DNA of 38,415 nucleotides, from positions 1-38,415 of the forward strand of contig NZ_JBHSGP010000023.1 in NCBI RefSeq assembly GCF_042654525.1, read 5' to 3'. This document shows, in pieces, positions 16,080 through 23,853 of this stretch; position 1 is the first letter of the stretch; the number at the start of each line of letters is the position of its first letter. Both the position numbers and the translations under genes were made by a program. The notes under the pieces are model-generated. The model was not told the origin of the DNA. It did no database searches and saw only the letters and a program-made list of their open reading frames with translations. The DNA is from Geojedonia litorea. GTDB taxonomy: Bacteria; Bacteroidota; Bacteroidia; Flavobacteriales; Flavobacteriaceae.

Positions 16080-16910
16080 ATGAAGGAGAACCATACTAAA
16101 CATAGAGTATTGATTTTGGGTGGAAGCGGATTTTTAGGCAACGCCATTTACAAAGAACTTTGCTCCTACTTTAAAACCTTTTGCACTTATCATACTCCAA
16201 GAAAGGAATTTGAAAGCAACAAGCATTTTTTTCAATACAAAGTTGAAGAAGATGATATATTTGACATACTTAAGGCTACACGTCCAAGTATTATTATTTC
16301 AGCTTTAAGAGGCGATTTTCATGCGCAAATTATAGCCCATCAACACATAGCCGAATACCTTTTGCTAAATGACTGTAAGATTATCTTTTTATCATCAGCA
16401 AATGCATTTGATGGTTATAGCAAATATCCTAGCTATGAGCTTGATAAAACCTTAAGTGAAAGCATTTATGGACATTTCAAAATTAAAATTGAAAATCTAC
16501 TATTAAGATTACCTAAAAAGAAAGTTGTTGTAGTGCGATTACCCATGGTTTTGGGAGCACAATCACCTCGCGTAAAAGAAATTAAACAGCACGTTATTGA
16601 TAAAACCGCAGTCGAGATATTTCCAAATATCATCATGAACGTCACTACAGATTCCAAAGTCACCCAGCAAATCCATTATATTATCAACCGTAATAAAACT
16701 GGAATTTTCCATTTAGGCAGTACAGATCTGGTGCATCATGACGAATTTTTCAAGGATATCGTTAATTCGGTTTCTACTAATCATGTGGTTTACAAACATG
16801 TATATACCACGAATGAAGATCGTTATCTGGCCGTACTTCCCAAATTCAATAAGCTCCCAAAACATTTGCAAATTACAAGTTCAGAAGTTTTAGAAGAACT
16901 TAAAAAATAG
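16080..16910 (+). CDS. NAD(P)-dependent sugar-nucleotide epimerase/reductase-like SDR (RmlD-like)
   Basis: An extended short-chain dehydrogenase of 276 residues. The Rossmann nucleotide site is LILGGSGFLGNAIY close to the N-terminus. The middle has LSSANAFDGYSKYPSYELDKTL, in which the Ser-Tyr-Lys-like elements are poorly conserved. The general layout and RLPMVLG segment resemble dTDP-4-dehydrorhamnose reductase and related epimerases. The substrate cannot be told from sequence. It follows gcvT by 22 bases and precedes the pterin dehydratase by 51, so cotranscription is likely although no metabolic link is obvious. Confidence 0.8.
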   Translation: MKENHTKHRVLILGGSGFLGNAIYKELCSYFKTFCTYHTPRKEFESNKHFFQYKVEEDDIFDILKATRPSIIISALRGDFHAQIIAHQHIAEYLLLNDCKIIFLSSANAFDGYSKYPSYELDKTLSESIYGHFKIKIENLLLRLPKKKVVVVRLPMVLGAQSPRVKEIKQHVIDKTAVEIFPNIIMNVTTDSKVTQQIHYIINRNKTGIFHLGSTDLVHHDEFFKDIVNSVSTNHVVYKHVYTTNEDRYLAVLPKFNKLPKHLQITSSEVLEELKK

Positions 16911-16961
16911 CATCGCTATTCGCTATTTATTCTTTAATTTTATAGGAAAACAAAATACATT

Positions 16962-17255
16962 ATGTCCTTATTAAATAAAGATCAAATAGAACAAAAATTA
17001 CTCGGTTTACCAGACTGGGATTATTTTGACAATGCCATTCATGCCGAATTTGAATTTGAAAATTTCAAAGATTGCTTTAGTGCTATGAGCCGTATTGCCT
17101 TTGAATGTGAAGCCATGAACCATCATCCCAATTGGTCGAACGTGTATAACGTCTTAACCATTTCATTGTCTACACACAGCGCTAATGGTGTTACTGAAAA
17201 GGATTTTAAACTCGCTGAAGCTATTGATGCGATTGTTGTTCCTGAAGACGAATAA
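16962..17255 (+). CDS. phhB: Pterin-4a-carbinolamine dehydratase
   Basis: It dehydrates 4a-hydroxytetrahydrobiopterin in the recycling of the cofactor of aromatic amino acid hydroxylases. The 97-residue length is typical. The family signature is complete: E-A-M-N-H-H-P-N-W, then VYNVLTISLSTHS and the following T-E-K-D acidic residue. No hydroxylase gene is in the window, so the partner enzyme lies elsewhere. In some bacteria this family has other folate-related roles. Confidence 0.93.
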   Translation: MSLLNKDQIEQKLLGLPDWDYFDNAIHAEFEFENFKDCFSAMSRIAFECEAMNHHPNWSNVYNVLTISLSTHSANGVTEKDFKLAEAIDAIVVPEDE

Positions 17256-17329
17256 TAGAGTTTAATGTCGTGGTATTCATTAGATAATCAAAGAATTTGA
17301 AGCTTTTTTCTTCAGTTCATAGATTTTCT

Positions 17330-17337
17330 TAAATTTG
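17330..17337 (+). promoter_or_regulatory. Candidate -7 element of the YebC-family gene
   Basis: TAAATTTG is an exact TAnnTTTG match 44 bases before the ATG at 17381. The nearest upstream TTG is too far away for standard spacing, so the -33 element is unclear. Confidence 0.4.
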
Positions 17338-17380
17338 ACCTCTCAAAAAAATACGTTTAATCGTTAACTTATAATTTTAT

Positions 17381-18103
17381 ATGGGAAGAGCTTTTGAGTT
17401 TCGTAAAGCACGCAAAATGAAACGTTGGTCTGCTATGAGTAAGGCTTTTACGCGCATTGGTAAAGATATTGTGATGGCTGTTAAAGAAGGTGGTCCTGAT
17501 CCCGATAGCAATGCCCGCTTACGCGCTGTGATTCAAAATGCAAAAGCAGTCAACATGCCAAAGGACAACGTTGAGCGTGCTATAAAACGAGCTAGTGATA
17601 AAAGTTTAGGCGAATATAAAGAAGTGCTTTTTGAAGGTTATGCACCGCATGGGATCGCTATTTTAGTAGAGACAGCTACCGATAACAACACGCGTACCGT
17701 AGCCAATATTCGCAGTTATTTTAATAAATGTGATGGGAGCTTGGGCACTTCTGGTTCTGTAGTATTTATGTTTGATCATACCTGCAACTTCAGAATTAAT
17801 GCAGAAGGTTTGGATCCTGAAGAACTCGAACTAGAACTTATAGATTTTGGAGCCGAGGAAGTGTTTGTGGATGACGATGGCATATTGATCTACGCGCCTT
17901 TTGAAAGCTTTGGTGCTATTCAGGCGGAACTAGAAAACAGAGATATAGAAATTTTATCTTCTGGATTTGAGCGCATCCCACAGGTCACTAAAAAACTTAC
18001 ACCCGAACAAGCTGCCGATGTTGAAAAACTCCTTGAAAAAATTGAGGAAGATGATGATGTGCAAAACGTCTATCACACAATGGAGGAAACTACAGAAGAT
18101 TAA
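17381..18103 (+). CDS. YebC/PmpR (TACO1) family protein
   Basis: A 240-residue member of the three-domain YebC family. Recent work links this family to relief of ribosome stalling, although older annotation calls it a transcription regulator. The N-terminus starts MGRAFEFRKARKMKRWS instead of the canonical MAGHSKWANIKHRK, a variant I associate with Bacteroidota. The family core is clear in PDSNARLRAVIQNAKAVN, MPKDNVERAIKRA, YEGYAPHG-like FEGYAPHGIAILVE, TDNNTRTVANIR and GSLGTSGSVVFMF. The C-terminus is an acidic tail. It has its own -7 element and a strong terminator. Confidence 0.93.
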   Translation: MGRAFEFRKARKMKRWSAMSKAFTRIGKDIVMAVKEGGPDPDSNARLRAVIQNAKAVNMPKDNVERAIKRASDKSLGEYKEVLFEGYAPHGIAILVETATDNNTRTVANIRSYFNKCDGSLGTSGSVVFMFDHTCNFRINAEGLDPEELELELIDFGAEEVFVDDDGILIYAPFESFGAIQAELENRDIEILSSGFERIPQVTKKLTPEQAADVEKLLEKIEEDDDVQNVYHTMEETTED

Positions 18104-18124
18104 TTAAAACTAAATCATAGATTT

Positions 18125-18150
18125 AAAGAGGCTTATTAGCCTCTTTTTTA
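18125..18150 (+). terminator. Intrinsic terminator after the YebC-family gene
   Basis: AAAGAGGC (18125-18132) pairs with GCCTCTTT (18139-18146) around a six-base loop and continues into a run of T. Confidence 0.9.
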
Positions 18151-18293
18151 TTAAAAGTAATTGGTATAACGCAGTTGATAATGATTATATTAGCAATGAA
18201 AGAGCAATCTATAAAGTTTTATACCTACTAAAACTAGAAATGTTTAGCGAATATGCAAAGCTTGAAAAATGAAACTGTTTCAATCTAATCAAA

Positions 18294-18701
18294 ATGAATA
18301 CCGGAGGAACCAATTTAGCAACACTTATACAACATATGAAACCAAAACTTAATAAGGGTGACTATGTATTTTGTTCGGTTAAGGATATTAGTAAAATAGA
18401 TCGAAAAGACACGCTTTTTGAGTTTAAAGAAGCAGAAGGTGTTACTATTGTTCTTGAACACTCTAAAGCCATTCAACTAGGACTTGAATTTCATTATATA
18501 GCCTCTTGGATTACTTTACAAGTGCATTCGGCTTTAGAGGCTGTTGGTTTAACTGCTGCTTTTTCAAATGAATTAGCTAAACATCAAATTAGCAGCAATG
18601 TAGTTGCCGGGTACTTTCATGACCACATTTTTGTGGATAAAAAAAATGCTACTAAAGCTATAAACGTTTTAAAAACACTTTCGAAAAATTATACTAACTA
18701 A
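18294..18701 (+). CDS. ACT domain-containing protein
   Basis: A 135-residue cytoplasmic protein of the small stand-alone ACT family (COG3602-like). The N-terminal half contains YVFCSVKDIS and ends in EGVTIVLE. The C-terminal half has the recognisable VHSALEAVGLTAAFSNELAKH, then ISSNVVAGYFHDHIFVDKK, which is the ACT-type beta-alpha-beta hairpin. Members may bind amino acids, but the ligand and target are unknown. It starts 190 bases after yebC, past a terminator, so it needs its own promoter. The next gene follows after 40 bases. Confidence 0.85.
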   Translation: MNTGGTNLATLIQHMKPKLNKGDYVFCSVKDISKIDRKDTLFEFKEAEGVTIVLEHSKAIQLGLEFHYIASWITLQVHSALEAVGLTAAFSNELAKHQISSNVVAGYFHDHIFVDKKNATKAINVLKTLSKNYTN

Positions 18702-18741
18702 GTTTATAAAATCACTATCTTACATTTAAATCTCATTTACA

Positions 18742-19200
18742 ATGAAAAACAGAATTACCATCTTATGTTTTGTTCTATTTACCAATTTTTTAATAGCACA
18801 GGATACGCCCAAAATTTTAATGAATTTTAATCATGTCTCGCTGTCGGTAAGTGATGTCAATGTTTCGGCAGATTTTTACAAGAGCATGTTTCAACTTGAA
18901 GAAATCATAAACCGAACAAAAATAGAGGGCATCAGATGGTTTTCACTTGGTGAAGGCAAAGAATTACACCTCATTTCAGTTGTTCCCGGAGATATTGTAA
19001 TTAATAAAGCTGTTCATTTTGCTTTAACTACATCAACCTTTGATGAATTTGTTAAAAATTTAAACGATAAGAACATCAATTATACAAATTGGGATGGAGA
19101 TGTTCAGGTTGTTTCTATTAGACCAGATGGCGTTAAACAGGTGTTTGTTCAAGATCCCGATGGGTACTGGATTGAGGTCAATAGCGTCGCACAAAATTAA
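18742..19200 (+). CDS. Exported VOC (glyoxalase/dioxygenase-fold) protein
   Basis: A 152-residue protein with an N-terminal signal peptide (ITILCFVLFTNFLIA, then QDTP) in front of a single vicinal-oxygen-chelate domain. That domain shows MNFNHVSLSVSDVNVSADFYKSMF, HFALTTSTFDEF and the closing FVQDPDGYWIEV. Metal-ligand positions H in FNHVSL, H in KELHLI, H in VHFAL and E in YWIEV are all present, so a metal site is possible. Most VOC proteins of this type are cytoplasmic, so export is a mild oddity. The substrate is unknown. Confidence 0.85.
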   Translation: MKNRITILCFVLFTNFLIAQDTPKILMNFNHVSLSVSDVNVSADFYKSMFQLEEIINRTKIEGIRWFSLGEGKELHLISVVPGDIVINKAVHFALTTSTFDEFVKNLNDKNINYTNWDGDVQVVSIRPDGVKQVFVQDPDGYWIEVNSVAQN

Positions 19201-19215
19201 AAGTTTAAAAGCAAA

Positions 19216-19239
19216 AGGTCACCACTTTCGCGGCGACCT
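19216..19239 (+). terminator. Possible weak terminator hairpin after the VOC gene
   Basis: AGGTCACC and GGCGACCT form an eight-base stem with one A-C mismatch around an eight-base loop. No continuous T-run follows, so this may be only an mRNA-end stabilising hairpin. Confidence 0.4.
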
Positions 19240-19397
19240 CTGCAATCTCTCTTTCATAGCAATTATAACTTTAGTAAGTTAATGAAAGGGATGATAGATA
19301 ATATGTTACTTTCCTCATTTACCTTACTTACGAAATTTTTTGAATTAGGGTTTTAGAAAAAATTAAATAGTATCTTTAAGCGTAACAATGTGTGAGA

Positions 19398-19880
19398 ATG
19401 AAACAGCTTTTAGTGTCCTTTTACAGTGCTTTTAAAGAACTCGACGCCGAAACCATGGCATCATGTTATCATCCAGAAATTGTATTTCAGGATCCAGCCT
19501 TTGGGATATTGAAAGGTGAACGTGCAAAAAATATGTGGCGCATGCTTTGCGAGAGCCAAAAAGGAAAGGATTTTAAAATTACTTACTCACAAATTGAAGC
19601 TGATGATCAACTGGGAAGTGCCAGTTGGGAAGCCTTATATACCTTTTCAAAAACTGGACGAAAGGTGCATAATAAAATACGAGCAAGTTTTGAGTTTAAA
19701 GATGGAAAAATCATTAAACATACTGATGATTTTGATTTTAACAAATGGTCCAGCCAAGCTTTTGGTGTAAGAGGTGCAATTTTAGGTAGAACCAAGTTTT
19801 TTAGAAATAAGTTAAGACATCGCGTAAATAGGATGTTAAGCAAGTTTGAAGATCAATTAGCAGCAAAAAAGCTACTCTAA
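19398..19880 (+). CDS. SnoaL-like / NTF2-fold protein
   Basis: A 160-residue cytoplasmic protein. The start used is the ATG at 19398; an in-frame GTG lies two codons before it. Residues about 1-120 are an NTF2-like cone fold: LLVSFYSAFKELDAETMASCYHPEIVFQDPAFGILKG, then a central sheet and FEFKDGKIIKHTDDFDFNKW. Such domains occur in isomerases, cyclases and ligand-binding proteins, so function cannot be assigned. The last 40 residues are strongly basic. The terminator stem starts inside the final codons. Confidence 0.8.
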   Translation: MKQLLVSFYSAFKELDAETMASCYHPEIVFQDPAFGILKGERAKNMWRMLCESQKGKDFKITYSQIEADDQLGSASWEALYTFSKTGRKVHNKIRASFEFKDGKIIKHTDDFDFNKWSSQAFGVRGAILGRTKFFRNKLRHRVNRMLSKFEDQLAAKKLL

Positions 19881-19896
19881 AGTTAAAGTAGCTTTT
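19867..19896 (+). terminator. Intrinsic terminator overlapping the end of the SnoaL-like gene
   Basis: AAAAGCTACT (19867-19876) pairs with AGTAGCTTTT (19887-19896) around a ten-base loop. The stop codon TAA sits in the loop, so the 5' arm is coding sequence. Confidence 0.8.
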
Positions 19897-20055
19897 ATGT
19901 TCATAGCAAATGATTGTTTCTTTTTAGGGACTTGTAAGTTTACTTTATGTTTCAATCAATAGCTGTTAACAAATATTCAAAAACCATGCCATGAACCTAA
20001 TTTAAATGGTATTTGTTATTCACTTTGTCTATTTAAAACGCTGTAATGCAATATA

Positions 20056-20607
20056 TTAAGAATATTCAGGCACTTTACCTTTCACCCCTTTATAAAAGTT
20101 GCGCATAAAGATGAAATCGGCCTCAATATCATCGGTAGGATAAAACGGTTCTGAAATTTTATTTTGCTTGTTTTCAAAATCAAGCGTGAACATTAAAATA
20201 GGTACTTTGGCGGCTTTAGCAATGTAATAAAAGCCTGTTCGCCATTCCTCTACTTTTTTACGTGTCCCTTCAGGAGCTAAAGTCATTCTAAATTCTTCTC
20301 TGTCTTCAAATAATTTAGCTATAGCTTCAACTTTATTTTCTTTAGTTTGTCTATTAATAGGTGCACCACCAATAGCTTTCAAATACCAACCTAACGGGCC
20401 AATAAACAATTCCTTCTTACCAATAAAATTAGTTTTAATGCCTAGTACTTTTCGTAATAATACACCAATATAGAAGTCATGCCAACTTGTATGTGGTGCA
20501 GCAATAATTACAGCCTTCTTTATTTCGTCCCTAGAAAAATTAGTATTGCCGACTACTTTCCAACCTAAAACTTTGAAGTAAATAAATTTAGCCAGCCAAC
20601 GTACCAT
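20056..20607 (-). CDS. 1-acyl-glycerol-3-phosphate acyltransferase family protein (PlsC-like)
   Basis: A lysophospholipid-type acyltransferase of 183 residues from the ATG at 20607. That ATG overlaps the TAA of the preceding gene by one base, in the arrangement TAATG, and gives MVRWLAKFIYF. A longer in-frame start would run 54 bases into the upstream gene. The catalytic HX4D is H39-TSWH-D44, and the second motif APEGTR lies at about 111-116. The short length and the FIGKKELF and GAPINR segments suit a membrane-associated acyltransferase. As last gene of a kdsB-containing operon it could acylate a lipid A or phospholipid intermediate; that is inference. Confidence 0.88.
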   Translation of the reverse strand: MVRWLAKFIYFKVLGWKVVGNTNFSRDEIKKAVIIAAPHTSWHDFYIGVLLRKVLGIKTNFIGKKELFIGPLGWYLKAIGGAPINRQTKENKVEAIAKLFEDREEFRMTLAPEGTRKKVEEWRTGFYYIAKAAKVPILMFTLDFENKQNKISEPFYPTDDIEADFIFMRNFYKGVKGKVPEYS

Positions 20608-21689
20608 TACATTTTTTGATATAAAGATTTTAATTTTTCTCTCGTGATGATGGTTTTCCAACGTTTACCTAATGCATTTTCCCAAAGTGGCTCAAGACTT
20701 AAAGCTATGGTTATCATCAGGTCGAGTTCAGAATCTTCCAGATTTAAACATAAACCTTGAGGTAATTTAATATGATGCTTTTTCTTCATCTTTTTAAACA
20801 AAGCGACACCTTCAGGGTAAAATTCTTCCAAGTGATCAAATACAATACAGTTACCTATACCATGCTTAGTTCCTAAAACATACGAAAGTCCGTAGCTCAT
20901 AGCATGAGCAATACCAACTTGAGAATAGGCAATACTCATACCGCCATGCCATGAAGCCATCATGAGTTTATCTTGGGCATCTTCAATGGATAAATCGCCA
21001 TTTAAAAAAATATCCTCACAGAGTTCAAATGCCTTTTCGCCATAGCTTTGACTAAATGCGTTTAAATAAGTTCCATTAAGTGATTCCACACAATGAATAA
21101 AACAATCCATACCCGTATAAAACCATTGGTCTTTTGGTACATCTTTAGTGAGTTCTGGATCCAATATAACCTGATCAAATGGTGTATAATCTGAATTAAT
21201 ACCTAGTTTTTTATCTGGACCTGTTAAAACCGTGGTTCGTGATACTTCTGCTCCTGTTCCTGAAATTGTTGGAACTCCAACATGATATATTGCTGGATTT
21301 TTAACGAGATCCCACCCTTGATAATCTTTAGCTTCACCTGGATTGGTTAACATGATGGCAACCGCTTTGGCAAGATCTAGAAGTGTACCACCACCAATTC
21401 CTATGATTCCTGAAGGACGTTCACTATGATTTAAAATGATGCTTTCAACTAAATCATCGACCTGTGAGGTTTTGGGTTCTTCTTGTGCTGAAATATAAAG
21501 CATCTTATCGTTGTACGCTAATGGTACTCTACCGGTTAGCCAAACGTTTCCTTTAAACACATCATCTACTAGATATATAAAAGGAGCTTTAGTATTTAAA
21601 CGTTGGGGCTCAATGATATCGCTTAACTGATCAAAACTTCCACGTCCAAAAACTACGCGAGACACCATTGGATAATTTCTATAATTCAT
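20607..21689 (-). CDS. kdnB: Iron-containing alcohol dehydrogenase, KdnB-like (Kdo 8-oxidase)
   Basis: A group III metal-dependent dehydrogenase of 360 residues. The NAD(P)-binding GIGGGTLLDLAKAVA is at about 97-111, and TISGTGAEVSRTTVL follows near 141-155. Metal ligands are D195 and H199 in GMDCFIHCVES, H262 in GIAHAMSYGLS and H276 in GTKHGIGN. The overall sequence, including the start NYRNYPMVSRVVFGRGSFDQL, reads like KdnB, which in Shewanella oxidises Kdo at C8 before amination to 8-amino-Kdo by KdnA. The presence of kdsB three genes upstream supports a Kdo role. No KdnA-type PLP aminotransferase lies in the window, so the symbol is provisional. Confidence 0.75.
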   Translation of the reverse strand: MNYRNYPMVSRVVFGRGSFDQLSDIIEPQRLNTKAPFIYLVDDVFKGNVWLTGRVPLAYNDKMLYISAQEEPKTSQVDDLVESIILNHSERPSGIIGIGGGTLLDLAKAVAIMLTNPGEAKDYQGWDLVKNPAIYHVGVPTISGTGAEVSRTTVLTGPDKKLGINSDYTPFDQVILDPELTKDVPKDQWFYTGMDCFIHCVESLNGTYLNAFSQSYGEKAFELCEDIFLNGDLSIEDAQDKLMMASWHGGMSIAYSQVGIAHAMSYGLSYVLGTKHGIGNCIVFDHLEEFYPEGVALFKKMKKKHHIKLPQGLCLNLEDSELDLMITIALSLEPLWENALGKRWKTIITREKLKSLYQKM

Positions 21690-21715
21690 TCTATATTACT
21701 CTTTAACAAAATTAA

Positions 21716-21735
21716 AAATATCGTTATAGATATTT
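21716..21735 (-). repeat. Intercistronic hairpin between the acetyltransferase and kdnB-like genes
   Basis: AAATATC (21716-21722) and GATATTT (21729-21735) form a seven-base stem with a six-base loop, overlapping the stop of the acetyltransferase gene. On the minus strand it is followed by a T-rich stretch, so it could be a weak partial terminator inside the operon. All-AT pairing except one GC makes it marginal. Confidence 0.35.
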
Positions 21736-22351
21736 ATTGATTTAGATTACTTTGAAATTGATCTGCAAACAATCCTATATCATGACCATCGACCAATGCG
21801 TGATTAACATTTATTGACACGTTTATTATAGCCTTATTGTTGATATTCTGAATTTGACTAAACGCTATTTTTGGAACCGTATCATTTTCGCCTGAAACCG
21901 GTTCTTTATGACCAGAAAAATTAAACCAAGGTAAAGCCGAACAATGAATACAATCAATACCATTGATTGGAGGAAACAATTCGGTTGAATTTAAAACTCG
22001 TTCTTTTTCTTTTTTAAGGTTTGCTAAAAAAACGTCCAAATCGTCATCATATTTCACAAATGAAAATCCAAAAGTATAATCTTCACGCAATATGGTTGGA
22101 GAGGCGTGAATAACATCATATCTTACCACATCGCCATCTTTTTCTCTTGATTTAAGCGCATCGTTAGTATTAATAGCTTTCATACAGTCATGCAAATATT
22201 TACCAAAAAAACTTATTTTATATTTTTTTGAAAACTCATGAGCCTTTGTAACATTAAACGGGATCACCACACCAAAAAAAGGATCGCGCAGGGTTTTAAA
22301 ATGCTCATAATGTCGTTTTCTATTCCATGTATTGATATCGATTATCTCCAT
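21734..22351 (-). CDS. CatA-like (type A chloramphenicol acetyltransferase family) O-acetyltransferase
   Basis: A 205-residue acetyl-CoA-dependent acetyltransferase of the trimeric CAT family. The start MEIIDINTWNRKRHYEHF is the characteristic family opening. The catalytic motif is NHALVDG, with H184 as general base and D188-G189 as the conserved pair. Many environmental members do not acetylate chloramphenicol, and the context here suggests a sugar or lipid substrate. The ATG overlaps the stop of the HAD gene by one base, so translation is coupled. It should not be read as evidence for antibiotic resistance. Confidence 0.85.
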   Translation of the reverse strand: MEIIDINTWNRKRHYEHFKTLRDPFFGVVIPFNVTKAHEFSKKYKISFFGKYLHDCMKAINTNDALKSREKDGDVVRYDVIHASPTILREDYTFGFSFVKYDDDLDVFLANLKKEKERVLNSTELFPPINGIDCIHCSALPWFNFSGHKEPVSGENDTVPKIAFSQIQNINNKAIINVSINVNHALVDGHDIGLFADQFQSNLNQ

Positions 22352-23055
22352 TATTGTAAAAGTGGTTTTAATTCCAAAAGACTGCCAAGAGTTTGATATC
22401 CTTTGTTTGCTAAATTTGTATCATTCACTTGTTCATGAATCCATGTTGTATGAAAAGGAACATGGACAGCTTTAGCCTTAATGTTTATTAAAGGTAAAAT
22501 ATCTGATTTTAAAGAATTCCCTACCATTAAAAATTCTGAAGGCTTAATATCCAAATGATTTAGTAAGTTTGAATAGTTAGCTTCTTGCTTATCGCTCAAT
22601 ACTTCAATATGGTGAAAATATTTAGTGAGTCCAGATTTTTCCAACTTACGTTCCTGATCTAATAAATCGCCTTTTGTCACTAAAATTAAGCGATAGGTTT
22701 TTGACAAATCTTTTAAGGTCTCTTCAACACCTTCAAGTAATTCAACAGGTTTATTTAACATTGATTTTCCTATATCTAAAATGGCCTGAATAGTGGCATT
22801 TGAAACCGAATGATTTGATAATTCCAAAGCCATTTCTACCATTGACAATACAAAACCTTTAATTCCATAACCATAAAGTGGAAGATTTTGCATTTCCATT
22901 TTAAAAAGCTCCTGATCACTTTTATTTGCCGTTTCATAAGGTGAAAGTAATTTTGCAAATTCCAATTCAGCCTCCCTGAAATAAGTTTCGTTTACCCACA
23001 AGGTATCATCAGCATCAAAACCAATTACTTTAATGTTGTTATAGTTTACTTCCAT
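22351..23055 (-). CDS. HAD-superfamily hydrolase
   Basis: A 234-residue HAD phosphatase. Motif I is GFDADDTLW with nucleophile D14 and general acid D16. A helical cap (about 22-100) follows, then motif II with LVTKGD near 130 and motif III/IV with K in LSDKQEA and VGNSLKSDILP. It belongs to the L-2-haloacid dehalogenase-type class and is not KdsC, which lacks this cap and has a different motif I. Its start overlaps the kdsB stop by ten bases and its stop overlaps the next ATG, so it is embedded in the operon. The substrate is unknown, possibly a phosphorylated sugar. Confidence 0.88.
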   Translation of the reverse strand: MEVNYNNIKVIGFDADDTLWVNETYFREAELEFAKLLSPYETANKSDQELFKMEMQNLPLYGYGIKGFVLSMVEMALELSNHSVSNATIQAILDIGKSMLNKPVELLEGVEETLKDLSKTYRLILVTKGDLLDQERKLEKSGLTKYFHHIEVLSDKQEANYSNLLNHLDIKPSEFLMVGNSLKSDILPLINIKAKAVHVPFHTTWIHEQVNDTNLANKGYQTLGSLLELKPLLQ

Positions 23056-23774
23056 AATTTTATTGCACGTTCTAAATCGTCTGGAGTATCAATTTCAACA
23101 CCTTCTATATGAGTCTCAACCATTTTAATTTTTTTACCGTATTCTAAATAGCGAATACACTCAATTTTTTCTGAAGCCTCCAAAAACTGCATAGGAAGTT
23201 TATAAAAATCTAAGAGGGCTTCTTTTCTAAAGGCATAAATACCTTTGTGTTTAAAATAGCGTGTACCTGCTTCTTTATCTCTTGGGTAAGGAATCGGACT
23301 TCTAGAAAAATACAAAGCAAAGTCATTTTGATCGACAATTACTTTAACTGTATTAGGATTACTAATTTCGTCCCAATCATGTATCTCTACCATTAGTGAC
23401 GCTAAATCTATAGTTTTATTGGGGTCATCTTTAAAAACATTCAAAACTTTAGCTAGGCTTTCGCGTTCAGTAAACGGCTCATCGCCTTGTACATTTACCA
23501 CTATATCAACATCCAAATCCTGTACTGCTTCAGCAATACGATCACTCCCCGACTGATGTTCAGACTTACTCATTATGGCTTTACCACCATGCGTCACAAT
23601 CTCATTATAAATAATATCACTATCAGTAACCACATAAACATCATCAAATAAGTTGGTAGCAACGGTAGCTTCATAAGTGCGAAGAATTACAGTTTTACCA
23701 GCAAGATTTTGCATTAATTTACCTGGAAAACGTGACGCAGCATAGCGCGCTGGAATCATTGAAATGATTTTCAT
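23046..23774 (-). CDS. kdsB: 3-deoxy-manno-octulosonate cytidylyltransferase (CMP-Kdo synthetase)
   Basis: It activates Kdo with CTP for attachment to lipid A; it is cytoplasmic. From the ATG at 23774 it has 242 residues and the classical start MKIISMIPARYAASRFPGKLM. An in-frame ATG 24 bases upstream overlaps the predicted -7 element and adds eight unconserved residues, so it was rejected. Further signatures are VYVVTDSDIIYNEIV, SGSDRIAEA, VNVQGDEPF and FSRSPIPYPRD, and the KHKGIYAFRKEAL region. It is the first gene of a five-gene minus-strand unit. In Shewanella the homologue prefers 8-amino-Kdo, which is relevant given the kdnB-like gene here. Confidence 0.95.
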   Translation of the reverse strand: MKIISMIPARYAASRFPGKLMQNLAGKTVILRTYEATVATNLFDDVYVVTDSDIIYNEIVTHGGKAIMSKSEHQSGSDRIAEAVQDLDVDIVVNVQGDEPFTERESLAKVLNVFKDDPNKTIDLASLMVEIHDWDEISNPNTVKVIVDQNDFALYFSRSPIPYPRDKEAGTRYFKHKGIYAFRKEALLDFYKLPMQFLEASEKIECIRYLEYGKKIKMVETHIEGVEIDTPDDLERAIKLWK

Positions 23775-23795
23775 AGTGAGATTTAAACTTCTATT

Positions 23796-23803
23796 CAAAA
23801 ATA
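23796..23803 (-). promoter_or_regulatory. Candidate -7 element of the kdsB operon
   Basis: On the minus strand TATTTTTG is an exact TAnnTTTG match, with a TTG 15 bases upstream of it, slightly closer than usual. Transcription would begin about 15 bases before the ATG at 23774, which supports that start. Confidence 0.5.
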
Positions 23804-23853
23804 AAACTTTTAAGGAAACAAAAGCTTAAGATGTGTAATCTTTTTGAACTGTT

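Noticed and set aside
20608..20661. Longer start for the PlsC-like gene
   Set aside because: It would overlap the kdnB-like gene by 55 bases; the TAATG-coupled ATG at 20607 matches the operon pattern.
23775..23798. Longer start for kdsB
   Set aside because: It covers the predicted -7 element and adds residues absent from the family.
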